Notes under the pieces: model-generated
Told to the model about the DNA's origin: nothing
Database searches by the model: none
The model's input: the letters and a program-made list of their open reading frames with translations, nothing else
Shown: positions 30,740-42,474 of the stretch, piece by piece
Position numbering within the stretch: the stretch's first letter is position 1
Layout of the letters: every line of letters begins with the position of its first letter
Program-made: the position numbers and the translations under genes
Source: Nothopassalora personata
Lineage: Eukaryota; Ascomycota; Dothideomycetes; Mycosphaerellales; Mycosphaerellaceae
NCBI GenBank assembly: GCA_033816765.1
Contig: JAVSIV010000068.1
Span: 1-50,030, forward strand
Length of the DNA stretch: 50,030 nucleotides
Direction: 5' to 3'

Positions 30740-33700
30740 AACAGTTTTGTAGGTTTTGCTTTAGTTCCTAGGTATTTTCTAATTCGTCGTATCCTTTCTA
30801 TTTAATAAGGTATCGCTAACCTTTCTTATCTAGGATTCTTTCGACTTCGAATTCGTTTTCTGCTTCTAGCTCGAAATGGAAGCTCTCCTAGCAAGGTGTT
30901 TTAGCGTCCGCGGGTTCTAACTTAGAGATGTAGAAGACTAGGTGGATTTTTGCGTCGGGTAGTAGTCGTAGGCGGTAGTTAACTAGTCCTATAACTTTGT
31001 CGATGAAAAATGGTCCGACCTTAACGTAATCTAGTTTCTTAGTCTATCTTCTTGTTCTTAAGTTTTTTATAAGGAGATAGACCTTATCCCCCTCTTTTAG
31101 TAGAGGTGCCATTTTTCTTATGTCCTACCGTTATTAAGACAGTTTTTATTGTGCATCTTCGATCACCTTACGTGTTTCTTTATGCACTTCCTTAAGAGTA
31201 TCCGTCGTTACGATTACTCTTTCGGCTTGTAGGTAGGATCTAGGTGTTCCAAATAGGTTAGGATCTTTACTAAAGTTCGTATAAAATAGTGTCGTTAAAG
31301 TTATCTCCGATTTATGGTTGTTTAGTGCAATCTACGCCATTAGCAGTAATGAAACCCAGTTGTCTTATGCGTAGTTAATGTAGTGTCGTAGATATTGTTC
31401 TAGTGTTTAGTTTATCCTTTCGGTTTGTCCGTCTGTCTCCGGATAATATGCTATTAATATCTTATGTTTAATTCCGATCGTTCCTATAAGCGTCTTCTAG
31501 TAATTTAATGTAAATAGCTTATCTCTATCCGTTATAAACGCTTAGGGGAATCCGTAGTATCGGATAAGTCTATCTAGTACGAGGTATCCGAGCTACTCTA
31601 CATTATATGTCTCTAATGTAGGAATGAAGTGTGCGTATTTCGTAAGTCTATTAACTATAACTAGTATTATGTCGTATAGTTGCTTCGTAACTTAATCTCT
31701 TAACGGTAGGAGTTTCGTAATAAAGTCTATTGTAACTTCGTCCTATAGTCTCGTCGGTAGTGTCCTAAACTGTAGGTAACCGTATTTTACATGTCTCGTA
31801 GCCTTATTTTGTTAATAGTGCACGCATTGCTTAATATAGCGTAACACCTTAAGTCTTATCTATAGAAATGAGAAACTGCGTTATATTAGGTCCATTGTCT
31901 TTAAAGTTCTAGGATGTCTATAAGTTAGTCCGTCGTGATGTTGTTATATACATTCTTCTTCTCGATCCTTTAGTACCTAGTATTTTCCTTACGATATAGG
32001 GAATTGTTCGTCCCTATCGCCTAATATCCGTACGATGTTATTAAATTCTCTTATGTTGGCACTAAGACTTCCGTCGGGGTTTGTCTTTAATATTTTGTGT
32101 TACACTAGTTCTTTTCCTTCTATATAGTCGCTTCTTTGGCTTAGCGCGTCGGCGCGGCTATTCTCCTGTCCTAGAGTATATTTAATTTCGAACTTGTATT
32201 GCCCTAGTAGCTCCGACTAGCGGGCTTACCTTCGGGTAAGTTCTTTCGTCGTCGTGAAGTACGTAAGATTCTTATAGTTAGAAAGAATAGTTAACTTCGG
32301 TAGGCCCTCGATATATACTCTCTAATGTTATATAGTGTCAATAATGGCTAGAAGCTCTTTATTATGGATGTCGTAGTTCTGTTCTACTATAGTCATTTTC
32401 CGGGAGTAATAGGCTACTAGGTGTCTCTACCCATCGTGTATTTATGTTAGACACGCGCCTATTGCTATATTAGACGCATTGGTCTCGATGTAGACTTCCT
32501 TACTACCATCGAATAGTCGAAGCGTAGGGGCTGAAGCGCATTGTTCCTTAAGTTTCTTAAACGCTTCAATTTGTTCCTTTCCCTATTTCTAGGTAACGTC
32601 TTTTCTCGTAAGCATCGTTATTAGTGCTACTGTCTTTACGTAGTCCTTAATGAATTTCCGGTTGTAGTTCGCTAGTCTAAGGAATAATTATACATCCTTA
32701 ACTGTCTTTAGTTCTAGCTATTGTCTAATTAACTGTATCTTCGTAGGGTCGATCGTTGTCCCTATAGTACTAATAATGAAGCCTAAGAATTTAACTTCTT
32801 TCTTATATAATTCGCATTTCTCGGGTACTGTCTTAAATCCTAACTACGTAAGTCGTTCGAAGACGTCCTAGACTTGTCTTATGTGCTCCTATAGGGATCC
32901 TTTTGTATAGACTAGTATGTCGTCTATGTAGGCGATAACGCATACGTCGAGTAGGTCTCTAAGTGTTTCGTTAACAAGGTCCTAGTAGGATGCGGGTGCG
33001 TTAGTTAATCCTGTTAGCATAACTAAGAATTCGTAGAGTCCGTATCTTATTCTAAAAGCGGTTTTCTATTCTTCTCCTTCTACTATTTGTATAGTATAGA
33101 AGGCATCTCGTAGGTTAATCTTCGTGTACTAGTCTAATCCGGTTAATCTGTCTTATGCTTCTTCGATGTTAGGTAGCGGGTATTGGTTCTTAATCGTAAT
33201 CTCGTTTAACTTCCTATAGTCCTATACGAGTCGTAACTTCCCGTTTACTTTTGGAACGAACATACATAGAGTTCCTACACTTAAGGTAGATCTTCTTATC
33301 TATCCTTTAGCTAGCTTCTCCTTTAGCTATTCTCGTAGGGTCTATAGCTCTTTCTTAGACATTTAATATAGGGGTCCCTATAGAGGCTCTTTCCCTAGCT
33401 AAATGTTAATCTTATAATCCTATAGGCGGTGCTTAGGTAAGGCGGTTTTGCCTCTCTCCTCTTTAAAGAGTCGCGACTACTTGCGATACTCCTTAGGAAT
33501 ACTTAACTCTAAGATGTTAGTATTCTTCGATGGTACGTTACTTCTATTACTTCTAGTAACTTCGTAACCCGGCGGCCCTACGCTAGTGTCTATCCCGGTC
33601 GAAGGTAGTTCTTCTATCCTTCTAGTCGGCGTAAGCTATATCCTATTTAGCTATCTCTTTACCTTATCTACAAGCGAACGCTACCGCTACGTAGGCTAAA

Positions 33701-35722
33701 TGTCGATAACGTAGTTGCATTCCCTAAATGTAAGTACTCCTCTTCTCTAGTCGATTACTAGATTGTGCTTTCTTAACTAAGGCATACCTAATACTATGTT
33801 ATAACTAGCTATATTAGTAACATCTAAGGTAATATTCTCGTAGTACTGTTAGATAGCTAGTAGTAATAGTGTCGTCTCCCATTCTACGCTAAGTAACGAT
33901 AATCCGTTTACCGCGATTAACTCGTAACCCTATTTCTTCTTTAGGGTAGCTAACCCGTTTCTTCTTATGAAAGACTCGAAGATAAAATTCCCCGCTACTC
34001 CTAAGTCGATTATAATACTAGTCTTGTGTCCGTTAACGATTGCTTATATCTAGAAAACTATGTTTAATGTCGATACGTAAGCCTAAGTATTGCATAACTC
34101 CCTTTAGTTACTTATTCCTAGGGAGTTAATCCTTTTCCCGAATAGTATATAGTCCGCTATGCTTCGTACCTAGAGGCTTCGGCTAGAACCTATAGCCCGT
34201 TACCCTATGTCTACACTTGTAGTCTATTGCGTTCCTAGATCTTCTACGATTCTAAGTAGAGAGCCCGTACATGCTATACTACTGTTCGTAGTTCGTTTAA
34301 GACGAAAGTTCCTACCGGTGTTAAGTATCCGGTATCCGTTATTCGGCTTCCTATAGGTGGTCGTTCGATAACCGCTTTAGCTAAGTTCTTAGTATTATTT
34401 ATAGTTAGGTAGCCCTATACTATACCCCTTATCGTATCGAGTGTCTTATCGAATTCGTTAGGGTTTAGGTATCGTTTCCCTAAGAACTTTAGTAGGAATT
34501 CTTCGTGCCTTCGTTAGAGGTAGATAATCAACTTATAGAGTTTCCTTAGCGCGTCTACCGTGAATGTGTATACTTCGTTTTTATCGTCGGTGTCGCTCTC
34601 TTCTTCTTCGGATAAGTCCTTGCTTAACTCCTCCGGTACGTAATCTTCTTCGATAGTATCCAGTTTATTTGTTTATTATTCTAGTACTAGTGACTAGCGT
34701 CCGTCCTATTCTAGATCCTAGTTTTCTTTATTGTCGTTGTCGAAGCAAGATTCGTCTATGTCCACTTCTTAGAGCTTATTTTGTCTATACTAAGCTCCTA
34801 GGGTTCCTACTAGTTATCGTAGCTAGTACCCTACGCCTAACTTAGCGTCGTAGTAGGTTTAATACGAGTCCTAGTAATAGAATCGCTAGTAAAGGCTTCC
34901 GTAACCGTGTCAAGATTCTTTCTTAACTTTATAGTTAACTCCTCGTACTATTATACTAAACAATCCAATAGTCTTTAATTGTTAGTTATTCGGTAGTAGT
35001 ATATGTTATTAAATATAGTATCCTCCTCGTCCTTATAAGGGGTCTAGGAGAGGCGTCGCAACCCGGTTGCTATCCTTCTCCTCTACTCTCTAGGTATAGT
35101 TAAATTGTCGGGGTCTAACACTACTCCTAGATTTGCCTACCTTTAGTTGCATTATATTAAACTGCTCGCGACGCACTATATTTTTACCGCGGCAATCCCG
35201 TGCTATATAACCTTCCTTACTATAGGCATAGTATGTAAGTTTTCCTTTTCCTTTAAAGGGCTTTCCGTAGCCCCTACTCTTATCGATCCTCCGTCCTCGT
35301 TAGGTAACGTCCAGTTCCATTAGCTATAGTCTATAGTAGGGCTAGCTTTGTCGTGAGAATTCTCCCTTCGTAACGTATCCTCCTAAGGGTCTACGATCCG
35401 TAGCGTATCCTACTATACCTCCTACTTTTAAGTCGTATTTCTTTTCCTAGTGTCGTTCCTAGAGCTAGTTATCGATGTTAATCGACGCCTTTATTAGCTC
35501 TTCGAGGTTAGTAATCTGTCCCCCGTGTCTTATTAACTCGTCCTTAACGGAGTCCTTAAGTCTACGTCGGAACATAGTTATTAACGCCGTCTAGTCCTAT
35601 CTAGTGATTTGTCTATATTCTTCGAATTTGGCGGCATACTCTAAAGCAGACGTCTTCTACTTTAGGTGTTAAATAATTCGTATAGCCTATTAGACTTCGT
35701 TCGAGGTTCTAAAGATTGACTT
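30740..35722 (-). pseudogene. Chromovirus B gag-pol, left (inverted) copy
   Basis: Read from high to low coordinates. The gag C-terminal part with zinc knuckle is at 35233-35192. Protease lies at about 34040-33730, reading IIDLGVAGNF for the DSGASGNF motif. RT is at about 33290-32675, with intact catalytic YIDD at 32930-32919. RNase H is at about 32570-32130 and integrase at about 32020-30980. The chromodomain is at about 30870-30760 (EVERILDKKG-RYLIK-KGYDELENT). The frame is broken by TAG at Gln/Trp codons. From 35722 down to 31546 it is the mirror of 45854-50030, with identical stops where compared. The missing gag N-terminus should follow a nested copia copy that begins at 35723 but is itself cut at 38543. 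Confidence 0.9.
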
Positions 35723-35969
35723 TATTAAGTTAAGACCTTATAGGATACGTAGTTAGCAGCGGAGTGGAGTAAGAGATCAATCTTTAACTAGCTAATAGCT
35801 ACAGGGCATGTAGCAATATATTAGGAACCAATGTATTGATTATGTTAGATGTCTATCTAAGCTAAAGGGGAGAGAAGGTGTCTTCCGATAAGCTAAGTTA
35901 TCGTGGATGCCTTAGGCTATTAGATCACAACCTAACTATTAGCTCCCCTTAAGATGCTACATCTTAACA
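35723..35969 (-). repeat. Copia 3' LTR, left copy (247 bp)
   Basis: This is the exact mirror of 45607-45853. In the minus sense it begins TGTTAAGATGTAGCATC and ends CTTAACTTAATA. It is joined on the gag side to gacttta (35716-35722), which contains the target duplication aagtc in reverse complement. Confidence 0.92.
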
Positions 35970-38543
35970 CTCCTACTTATCTTACATAGGAGGTTATAGT
36001 CTACTCTTCTCCTATTAGTAGTATTTAGACCTCTATAACAGGTTAAGCTAGCTTATAAACCTCTAGAAGTGTAGACTAGTCTTTAGCTTTATGAACCTAT
36101 CTACAACCATCTCAGATGTTAGGGTGTACTTAACAGTAATAAGCCTTCTCTACTAAAGTTTCCTAATAGCATTATAGGCAATGTTAATGTGCTTTAACTT
36201 GTTATAAACATGTGCATCCCTTACTAGGATAAGGGCAGCTTAGTTGTCACCTCTTAATTAGACTAGTCTTAAGCTTAATACAGTCTCCTAGTTTCCAGTG
36301 ATCCTTAGTTAATAGGAACAGTCTCCTACTAACTCTAGATAGTCTATCTCCCTTAGCAGTGAAGCTAGGAATTGGGATTGCTTTGTACATGCATTTATAG
36401 CTATGTATTCAGCTTCTATTATAGATGTTGCTATAGACTTTTGCTTCTTACTTATCTAGGAGACTAGTACCCTATAGAGGAAGAAGACATACCTAAGGAT
36501 AGAGACTCTATCTACTTTGTCCATTGCATAATTAGAGTTATAGTATCTAACTAGGCATCCTTCTCTATGCCTAGAGAAGACAAGGCTAAGATTAGGATAT
36601 AACCTTAGATATCTTATAATCTTCTTTAAAGCCTTTATGTAGTAGGTGGATAGGTCACTCACAAATGAGCTTATCCTTCCTAGGGCAAAAGCAATGTCTA
36701 GCCTTGTAATTGTTGCTAGCTACATCTATGTACTATTAATACTCTAGTACTCTGCCTTATTACACCTCTTATCTATATGGCTTAAAGGTTTAAGAGCCTT
36801 ATAGCTGTCTATAGGTGAGTGTGTAGGTGCTGCCTTCTTATAGTTCATCCCTATCTTAGTAAGGTTGTCCCTAATGAAGTGTCCCTAGTTAAGTTTTAGG
36901 ATTCCTCTCCTCCTGTCCCTTATAACTCTTATACTAAGGATCTTTTTAGGTTCACTAAGATCTTTAATCTTAAAGACTTTGCCAAGTTCTCTTTTAAACT
37001 AGAGAACATCTATTAACTTTAGTGTAGCAATTGGAATGTTATCTATATGTGTAAGAATTATAATCTCTTTTTCCTTATGAATAAGTAGGCATAGATCTAC
37101 CTCTAACTATGTGAATCTAATCTCTCTAAGCTTTAACATATAGAGTTGATTCTAATCTCTAGCTGCTTGCTTAAGTCTATATAAGCTTTTAAGGATCTTA
37201 AACACCATGTTTAGTAGAAGCTTAACTCCTAGTAGTGGTAATATAAAGATGTCTTTATAGAGGGTGCTTTCTATAAACGCATTATTCACATCCACTTAGT
37301 GAAGATAGAGATCCTTCTTACATACAATAGCTATAAACACCATAAGGGTGTCCTATCTAACTATAGGCGTAAATGTCTCTATAAAGTTAACACTAAACTT
37401 CTATAAAAAGCCCCTTACAACTAGCCTAGCCTTAAACTTTTCAATAGCTCCACTAATGCTTCTTTTAACATTAAAGACCTATCTTGACGTAACTAAGTTT
37501 ACTCATTTTAGTAGAACAGCATTCTCCTAGGTGTTGTTGCTCTATAGAGCATCTAGCTCCTTCTAGATTGCTTCCTTCTAAAGGTGTCCCTATTTCTTGT
37601 TATTTATAGCATCCTTATAGGACTTTAGAATTGGGATCTCTTACTTATATGCAATAACTTCTACAGTTGCTGCAAAGGCCATCTCCTTAACTTCTTCTAG
37701 GAATTCACTATCCTATAGTACTGAATTATCTACTAATTGCATAGCTATAAAGAAAGCTTAGTAGTAAGCAGCAAGGTTCTCTAAGAGGTCTATTGCTTCT
37801 CCCACTTTAGTAGCTAGTTTAGGTATAGGGACTATGGATCTTAGGGCTTTCTGTTTCCATTTATAGCCCTTAACATTATAGTTAGCCCTCCTCTTACTAA
37901 GGGATGATCTAAGAGTAGTCACTTGTGTCCTAGTGACATTCTTTTCCTAGAGATCTAGTAAGCTTATCTTAATTGGCTTATCGATTTTCTAAAATTCCCC
38001 TATATTCTTTAGAGGCTAGGGAAGTTGCATAAACAGCTTTCTTAGCTAGGCTGTTACTAGGCTGCTCTACTAAATGATTGAATGGTAAACAGGTTGCTCT
38101 AAGGATATGTCCTTCCTTAGCCTCCCTAAGGGTCTCCTAGCTGGTGCATTGCTTAATAGATTCAATTTTGTAACATTGAGATATATATTACCTCTAGGTT
38201 GATCCTTAAAGAAGTCTATATATGTGTGTTGTTTTATAGCTTTTATGTCTAGTTCCTAAAAGAGCTAGGCCTTAGCTGTGTTTTTAACGTATCTAACAAA
38301 CACTGCTTCTTTACCTCTGTTTATTAGTTTATTACTTCTTACCTAATAAGGCTAGGATCTTATATCTATGTAGATAATAGCTTTGCATCCCTAAACCTTC
38401 AAATGGTTAATAGTTAGCTTAATACTATTAAAGGCTTTATCTAGTAAAACCTTAAACCTACTATAGTCTAGACTATTTAGTAGTTTGTTCCTTATGTAGG
38501 TCTAGGCTTCTAGTGCTTTAGGCTAGAATTCAATTAGCATCTT
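35970..38543 (-). pseudogene. Copia pol, left truncated copy (integrase C-terminus to RNase H)
   Basis: Mirror of 43033-45606. On the minus strand, the integrase C-terminal region runs from 38543 (MLIEFQPKALEAQTY-like with stops). The RT region covers about 37600-36980, with THIDNI at 37052-37035 in place of YVDDI. RNase H covers about 36660-36020; an uninterrupted 68-codon stretch at 36662-36456 reads MSDLSTYYIKALKKIIRYLR. The copy is cut at 38543 in the middle of integrase, and the next base belongs to an unrelated gypsy fragment: this is the inversion breakpoint. A plus-strand frame at 37348-37530 is an antisense shadow. Confidence 0.9.
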
Positions 38544-39408
38544 TTAGGTAGCGGATATCGGTTTTTAATCGTAATCTTATTTAACTTCCTATAGTCTTAT
38601 ACGAGTCGTAACTTCCCGTTTACTTTTAGAACGAATATATATAGAGTTCCTATACTCGAGGTAGATCTTCTTATCTATCCTTTAGCTAGCTTCTTCTTTA
38701 GTTATTCTCGTAGGATCTATAGCTCTTTCTTAGATATTTAATATAGGGGCCCCTATAGAGGCTCTTTCCCTAGCTAAATGTTAATCTTATAATCCTATAG
38801 GGGGTGTCTAGGAAGGAAATCTTTACCTCTCTCCTCTTTAAAGAGTTATAACTATTTACGATCCTCCTTAGGAATACTTAACTCTAAGATACTAGTATCC
38901 TTTAATAGTATATTACTTCTATTATTACTAGTAACTTTATAACCTCGCGGCCCTACGCTAGTATTTATCCCGGTCGAAGGTAGTTCTCCTATTCTTCTAG
39001 TTAGTATAAGCTATATTCTATTTAGCTATCTCTTCACCTTATCTACTAGTAAACGCTACTACTACGTAGGCTAAATGTTAATAATATAATCGTATTACCT
39101 AAATATAAGTATCCCTCTCTTCTAGTCGACTATTAGATAGTACTTTCTTAACTAAGGTATACCTAATATAATGTTATAAGTAGCTATATTAGTAACGTCT
39201 AAGATAATTTCCTTATAGTACTATTAGATTACTAGTAGTGGCGGTATCGTCTCTCGCTCTATACTAGGTAAGGATAATCCGTCTACCGCGATTAATTTAT
39301 ACCCTTCGTCTTTCTTTTAGGTTATAATCCCTTTAGTCCTTATAAATACTTCGGAGGTAAAGTTCCCGCTTACTCCGGAATTAATTATAACCTTAGTCCT
39401 ATAACTAT
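38544..39408 (-). pseudogene. Ty3/gypsy protease-RT fragment, other flank of element B (element A)
   Basis: On the minus strand, protease starts next to the LTR. The family block beginning IINSGVSGNFTSEVF lies at about 39400-39345, and the LGIP block near 39170-39140. The RT opening (KLRLV-DYRKLNKITIKNRYPLP-like) lies at about 38620-38550. It resembles 33165-34020 and 11795-12367 but is separately RIPed, so it is a different copy. Its upper end abuts the LTR at 39409 and continues the fragment at 29274-29599 once orientation is reversed. Its lower end is the inversion junction with copia at 38543/38544. Confidence 0.85.
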
Positions 39409-39827
39409 TATTACAGTTCGGATTGGGCCACGACGGCACGCCTAACTATTAGCTATAGAGATCACGTGTGCCGCACGAGATTACTCGCTTACTAGCAACT
39501 TAGTGATTCGAGATCACTCGCTTACTAGCGACTTAGTAATTCGAGATTACTCGCTTACTAGCGACTTAGTGATTCGAGATCACTCGCTCACTAGCGATTA
39601 AGTAATTAAGACTAAGACTAGCAATGTCTCCTTTGTATTTAGGAACGCTAGAAACCCTTATGGTTCTAATGCGTTTAACTCATGTTACTATCTCACTAAT
39701 TGGAATACAACTCTTATTCCTATCATTTATCTTCGCTTAGCTTGCTTTAGCCTCTCCAAAGAATAATACCGCTACGTGACTTGACTTATCTCTCTTTTGA
39801 GACTAGCCCTAGAACGAGACAATAACA
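39409..39827 (+). repeat. 5' LTR of chromovirus element B (419 bp)
   Basis: The LTR starts TATTACAGTTCGG (TG to TA by RIP) and ends GACAATAACA. Four 33-bp direct repeats lie at about 39477-39608. A TATA-like tatttag (39636) lies 35 bp before gcgtttaa (39671-39678), which is complementary to ttaaacgc just inside the internal region (39830-39837). This is a plausible transcription start and self-priming pair as in Tf1. The target duplication actat is at 39404-39408. Confidence 0.9.
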
Positions 39828-40239
39828 CTTTAAACGCCCTTAGGATAAGCGCTACTTAAGCAGCTAGTAGGGGAACACCCGCCCCCAGCGAAGCAGGAAA
39901 CATCCGCCGTGCGCCACCACAACAGACCACCACGAAGGACGATAAGTCTAATGACGATAACGAGCCTACTCTAAGGAGGAACGACGTTAAAGCTACTAAG
40001 CTAGACCTCTTCTATAGAGACAGGGCTAAGTTCGACGACTGGATCAATTAGATGGATATATACCTTATGTTCAACCTAGTCGATGCCGATAAAAGAACTA
40101 TCTTCGCTATTACGTACCTTCGCGGAAGCGCGTAGAACTAGATTAAACCTTACCTTAAGGAATACCTTAAAGGTATAGGACGATTAGACTCTACCGGAAT
40201 GTTTAGGAGCTATACCCTTTTTAAAGAAAAGATAAAGTC
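39828..40239 (+). pseudogene. Chromovirus B gag N-terminal part
   Basis: This is the least RIPed stretch of gag in the window. KLDLFYRDRAKFDDWINQM begins near 39997, followed by the DIYLMFNLVDADKRTIFAIT and YLRGSA segments and a GMFRSYTLFKEKIKS block just before the break. Two TAG/TAA-type interruptions remain. It is cut at 40239 by the copia insertion and continues at 45859. The target aagtc is duplicated at 40235-40239 and 45854-45858. Gag forms the capsid of the retrotransposon. Confidence 0.88.
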
Positions 40240-40486
40240 TGTTAAGATGTAGCATCTTAAGGGGAGCTAACAGTTAGGTTGTGATCTGATAGCCTAAGGC
40301 ATCTACGATAACTTAGCTTATCGGAAGACACCTTCTCTCCCCTTTAGCTTAGATAGACATCTAACATAATCAACACATTGGTTCCTAATATATTGCTGCA
40401 TGCCCTGTAGCTATTAGCTAGTTGAAGATTGATCTCTTACTCTACTCCGCTGCTAACTACGTATCCTATAAGGTCTTAACTTAATA
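40240..40486 (+). repeat. Copia 5' LTR (247 bp)
   Basis: It starts TGTTAAGATGTAGCATC and ends CTTAACTTAATA. It has the same length as the 3' LTR, with a few substitutions (for example catctacgat here against catccacgat there). Those substitutions give a handle on insertion age, although RIP will inflate it. Confidence 0.93.
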
Positions 40487-40500
40487 GGTTATAAGCCCGG
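40487..40500 (+). promoter_or_regulatory. Copia primer-binding site, half-tRNA(iMet) type
   Basis: Directly after the 5' LTR the sequence reads ggttataagcccgg. It is complementary to the anticodon arm of initiator tRNA-Met (CCGGGCTCATAACC) except for one G-to-A change of RIP type. Copia-class elements are known to prime from a cut half of initiator tRNA-Met, so the site fits the family. The tRNA sequence used here is from general knowledge, not from this genome. Confidence 0.55.
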
Positions 40501-40899
40501 GTTTGTGCAGGAGTAAGAGCAATCTATATTAGTACAGGTTACTTGTATCCCTTGCTATTATAGCAGAAAATATCTAGGAAGCAGAAGTCTACCTTATCTG
40601 TCCTATTAAGGAGCTTGGTTTAATACTAAGTAATAGGTAATCTAGAAAAGGACTCTATACGGCTTACTATAAGCTAATACCTTAAAGACACTCTATAGGC
40701 AGAACTGCATCGAGATACTATTAAGAAGGACTTCAAGTAAGTTATTTGGAACTCTACTAGGAGAGATAGACCTGTGTCCTAGCTCCGAGACTACACCGCT
40801 CTTTCTTTACCCTACTAAGCAGGCCTTAGTATCTATACCTACGAACCTTACTATTCTACACTAAAAGCCTCAGTGGGACCTAAGCCACGACCTTGAAGC

Positions 40900-41990
40900 A
40901 TATACACCTTGTTTCATTACATTCAATTTATTATAGATTCACACTAAGAGAAAGGAGAAGAGAAGGGAACTAAAATCCCAATTCTTAGGAGAGACAACTA
41001 GAAGAGATAGTTCAACCTTTAGAGATATAAGATGGAGAGCTAGTTAGCATTCTTTACAATTAATAACCTGTTAGAAGTGTCATTTAACAATATTAAGGGC
41101 AAGAACCTAAAACTCTAGGAAGAGACTAAGATTAAAGAGATTCTTAATGTACTAACATAGACAAAACAAAATGCAGCTTACTACTTCAGTATCCTAAGTA
41201 GGATTATAGAAGAAGATAAATTTAAGCTTAAGGGCTCTTACGAATCTAGAAAAGCTACTAAGATATAGGTGCATCTCTAGAACAAGTACAGCTAGGTGTT
41301 GCTAACCTATGCACATAAGCTCATAAAACAGTTTATAAACTTTGAGATAAGTGAAGAGTTCACCATTAGATCTGCATAGGCACACCTAGTGTCTCTTAGA
41401 AGGAGGATTGCTAATGTTAACCTAGAGGGCTAGCACTATAGGAAAGCTAATGTAAGAATAACCCAGCTTTTAAGCTCACTGCCACCTAACTACCATGTAG
41501 CTAGGGATACCATTATAGCTTAGCTAAAGATAGATTATAAAAGGACCTTAAAGATCCTTAAGGCTTAAGAGGCTAGATTAAATCCCTCTAAGGCTAAGTA
41601 TAGTATAGTAGCTACCTAGGTTAGGCCCTTAGGTTAGGTAAGATCACTTTCCTACCTTCTCTATAAGAAGGACTATCTCATTAAGGACTGCTCTAGTCTC
41701 TCTAAGGCAAAGAAGGTCCTTAGATCTTATTCCTAAGCACCATCCTCCTAGAATGTAACATATGTTAAGAAGAGAAGATCTCCACCACCATCTTTAAGAA
41801 GAACACTAAGAGAGAAGTCCTCCATAGAGGAACTTAAGAAAATAGTGAAGAAACTCAGCTCTAACATACTGTCACTCTAGAAGAACTAGGCCTAGTCTCC
41901 TTCCTCTAAAACAAGGAAGACTAGGAAAGGTTTCTCTACCTAAGAGCTACCTAACTCATGCAACTCATCCTAGAAGATAATGTCTAATAA
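40900..41990 (+). pseudogene. Copia gag with zinc knuckle
   Basis: The frame reads Lys-rich capsid-like sequence from about 40960 (PILRRDNQKRQFNLQRYKM-like with stops). A zinc knuckle at 41652-41691 (Y-LLY-KKDY-LIKD-C) represents CX2CX3HX4C with Cys and His lost to RIP. A Ser/Pro/Arg-rich segment follows (about 41750-41840). It binds element RNA and forms the particle. Start and end are approximate because the start codon cannot be fixed. Confidence 0.7.
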
Positions 41991-42009
41991 TAATAAGTAT
42001 AATGAAGTA

Positions 42010-42300
42010 GCTTACTTAACTGTAGAAGTCTAAGGCAAGTTCCCCTTATTAGAGTAGTTACTTAATTCTTATGCTTCATCCTATATAACTAACTAGAACT
42101 GCCTCTTTAGATCTATAACTCCCTTAATAAAGAAGAAATAGATTAAAGTAGGAGGTGGGCATTTATTAGCCACTTATATTAGGACTGTAGAGATAAGTAG
42201 GAGATCTAGCAGGAAAGTTGTTTTAGAAGATGTTCTACTTGTACCTAAGCTAGGGGTGAACCTAGTTTCTTAGAACTAGTTCAGTAAGCAGTTTAGTATC
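42010..42300 (+). pseudogene. Copia aspartic protease
   Basis: LNSYASSYIT (42061-42090) stands where copia proteases have LDSCASSHIT or LDSGASSHIT; the catalytic Asp is Asn and Cys/His are Tyr, all RIP-type changes. VLEDVLLVPKLGVNLVS (about 42220-42275) is the typical second block, VLYVPxLxxNLLS. It would process the Gag-Pol polyprotein. Confidence 0.8.
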
Positions 42301-42474
42301 TAACCTCCTTCATTTTCTCTTGTATCCCCCTCTAGCTAAACTGTTATCTAGACAAGGCTTCTTAGGGGGGTTCTATTCATTAATGAGATTTCTCCTCTAC
42401 TACAAAAAAGGGCATATCACTTATTATGTACACCACTAATGGAGAATGCCTTTATAACTGCTAAATCAGAGACT

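Larger units (their letters stand above)
31546..38543. repeat. Left arm of giant inverted repeat (at least 6998 bp)
   Basis: This is the reverse complement of 43033-50030. Positions obey x + x' = 81576 at every checkpoint: LTR edges (35723/45853), the last base of the window (50030/31546), and internal landmarks near 32470/49105, 34220/47340, 36456/45120 and 37348/44228. There is therefore no net indel, and I saw no substitution in the parts compared. The arm may extend left to 29600 or beyond, but its partner would lie outside the window. Confidence 0.93.

Noticed and set aside
37348..37530. 60-codon open frame (also mirrored at 44046-44228)
   Set aside because: It runs antisense to copia reverse transcriptase. 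The sense frame carries the RT motifs, so this is a shadow that appears twice because of the palindrome.
39477..39608. Regularly spaced direct repeats resembling a CRISPR array
   Set aside because: The units are contiguous 33-bp tandem copies without unique spacers and lie inside an LTR of a fungal retrotransposon.
29600..39827. Reading 29600-39827 as one ordinary element with inverted terminal repeats
   Set aside because: The ends are LTRs of a Ty3/gypsy element in opposite orientation, caused by the fold-back. The interior changes from copia to an unrelated gypsy fragment at 38543/38544, so it is not a unit that moved as such.
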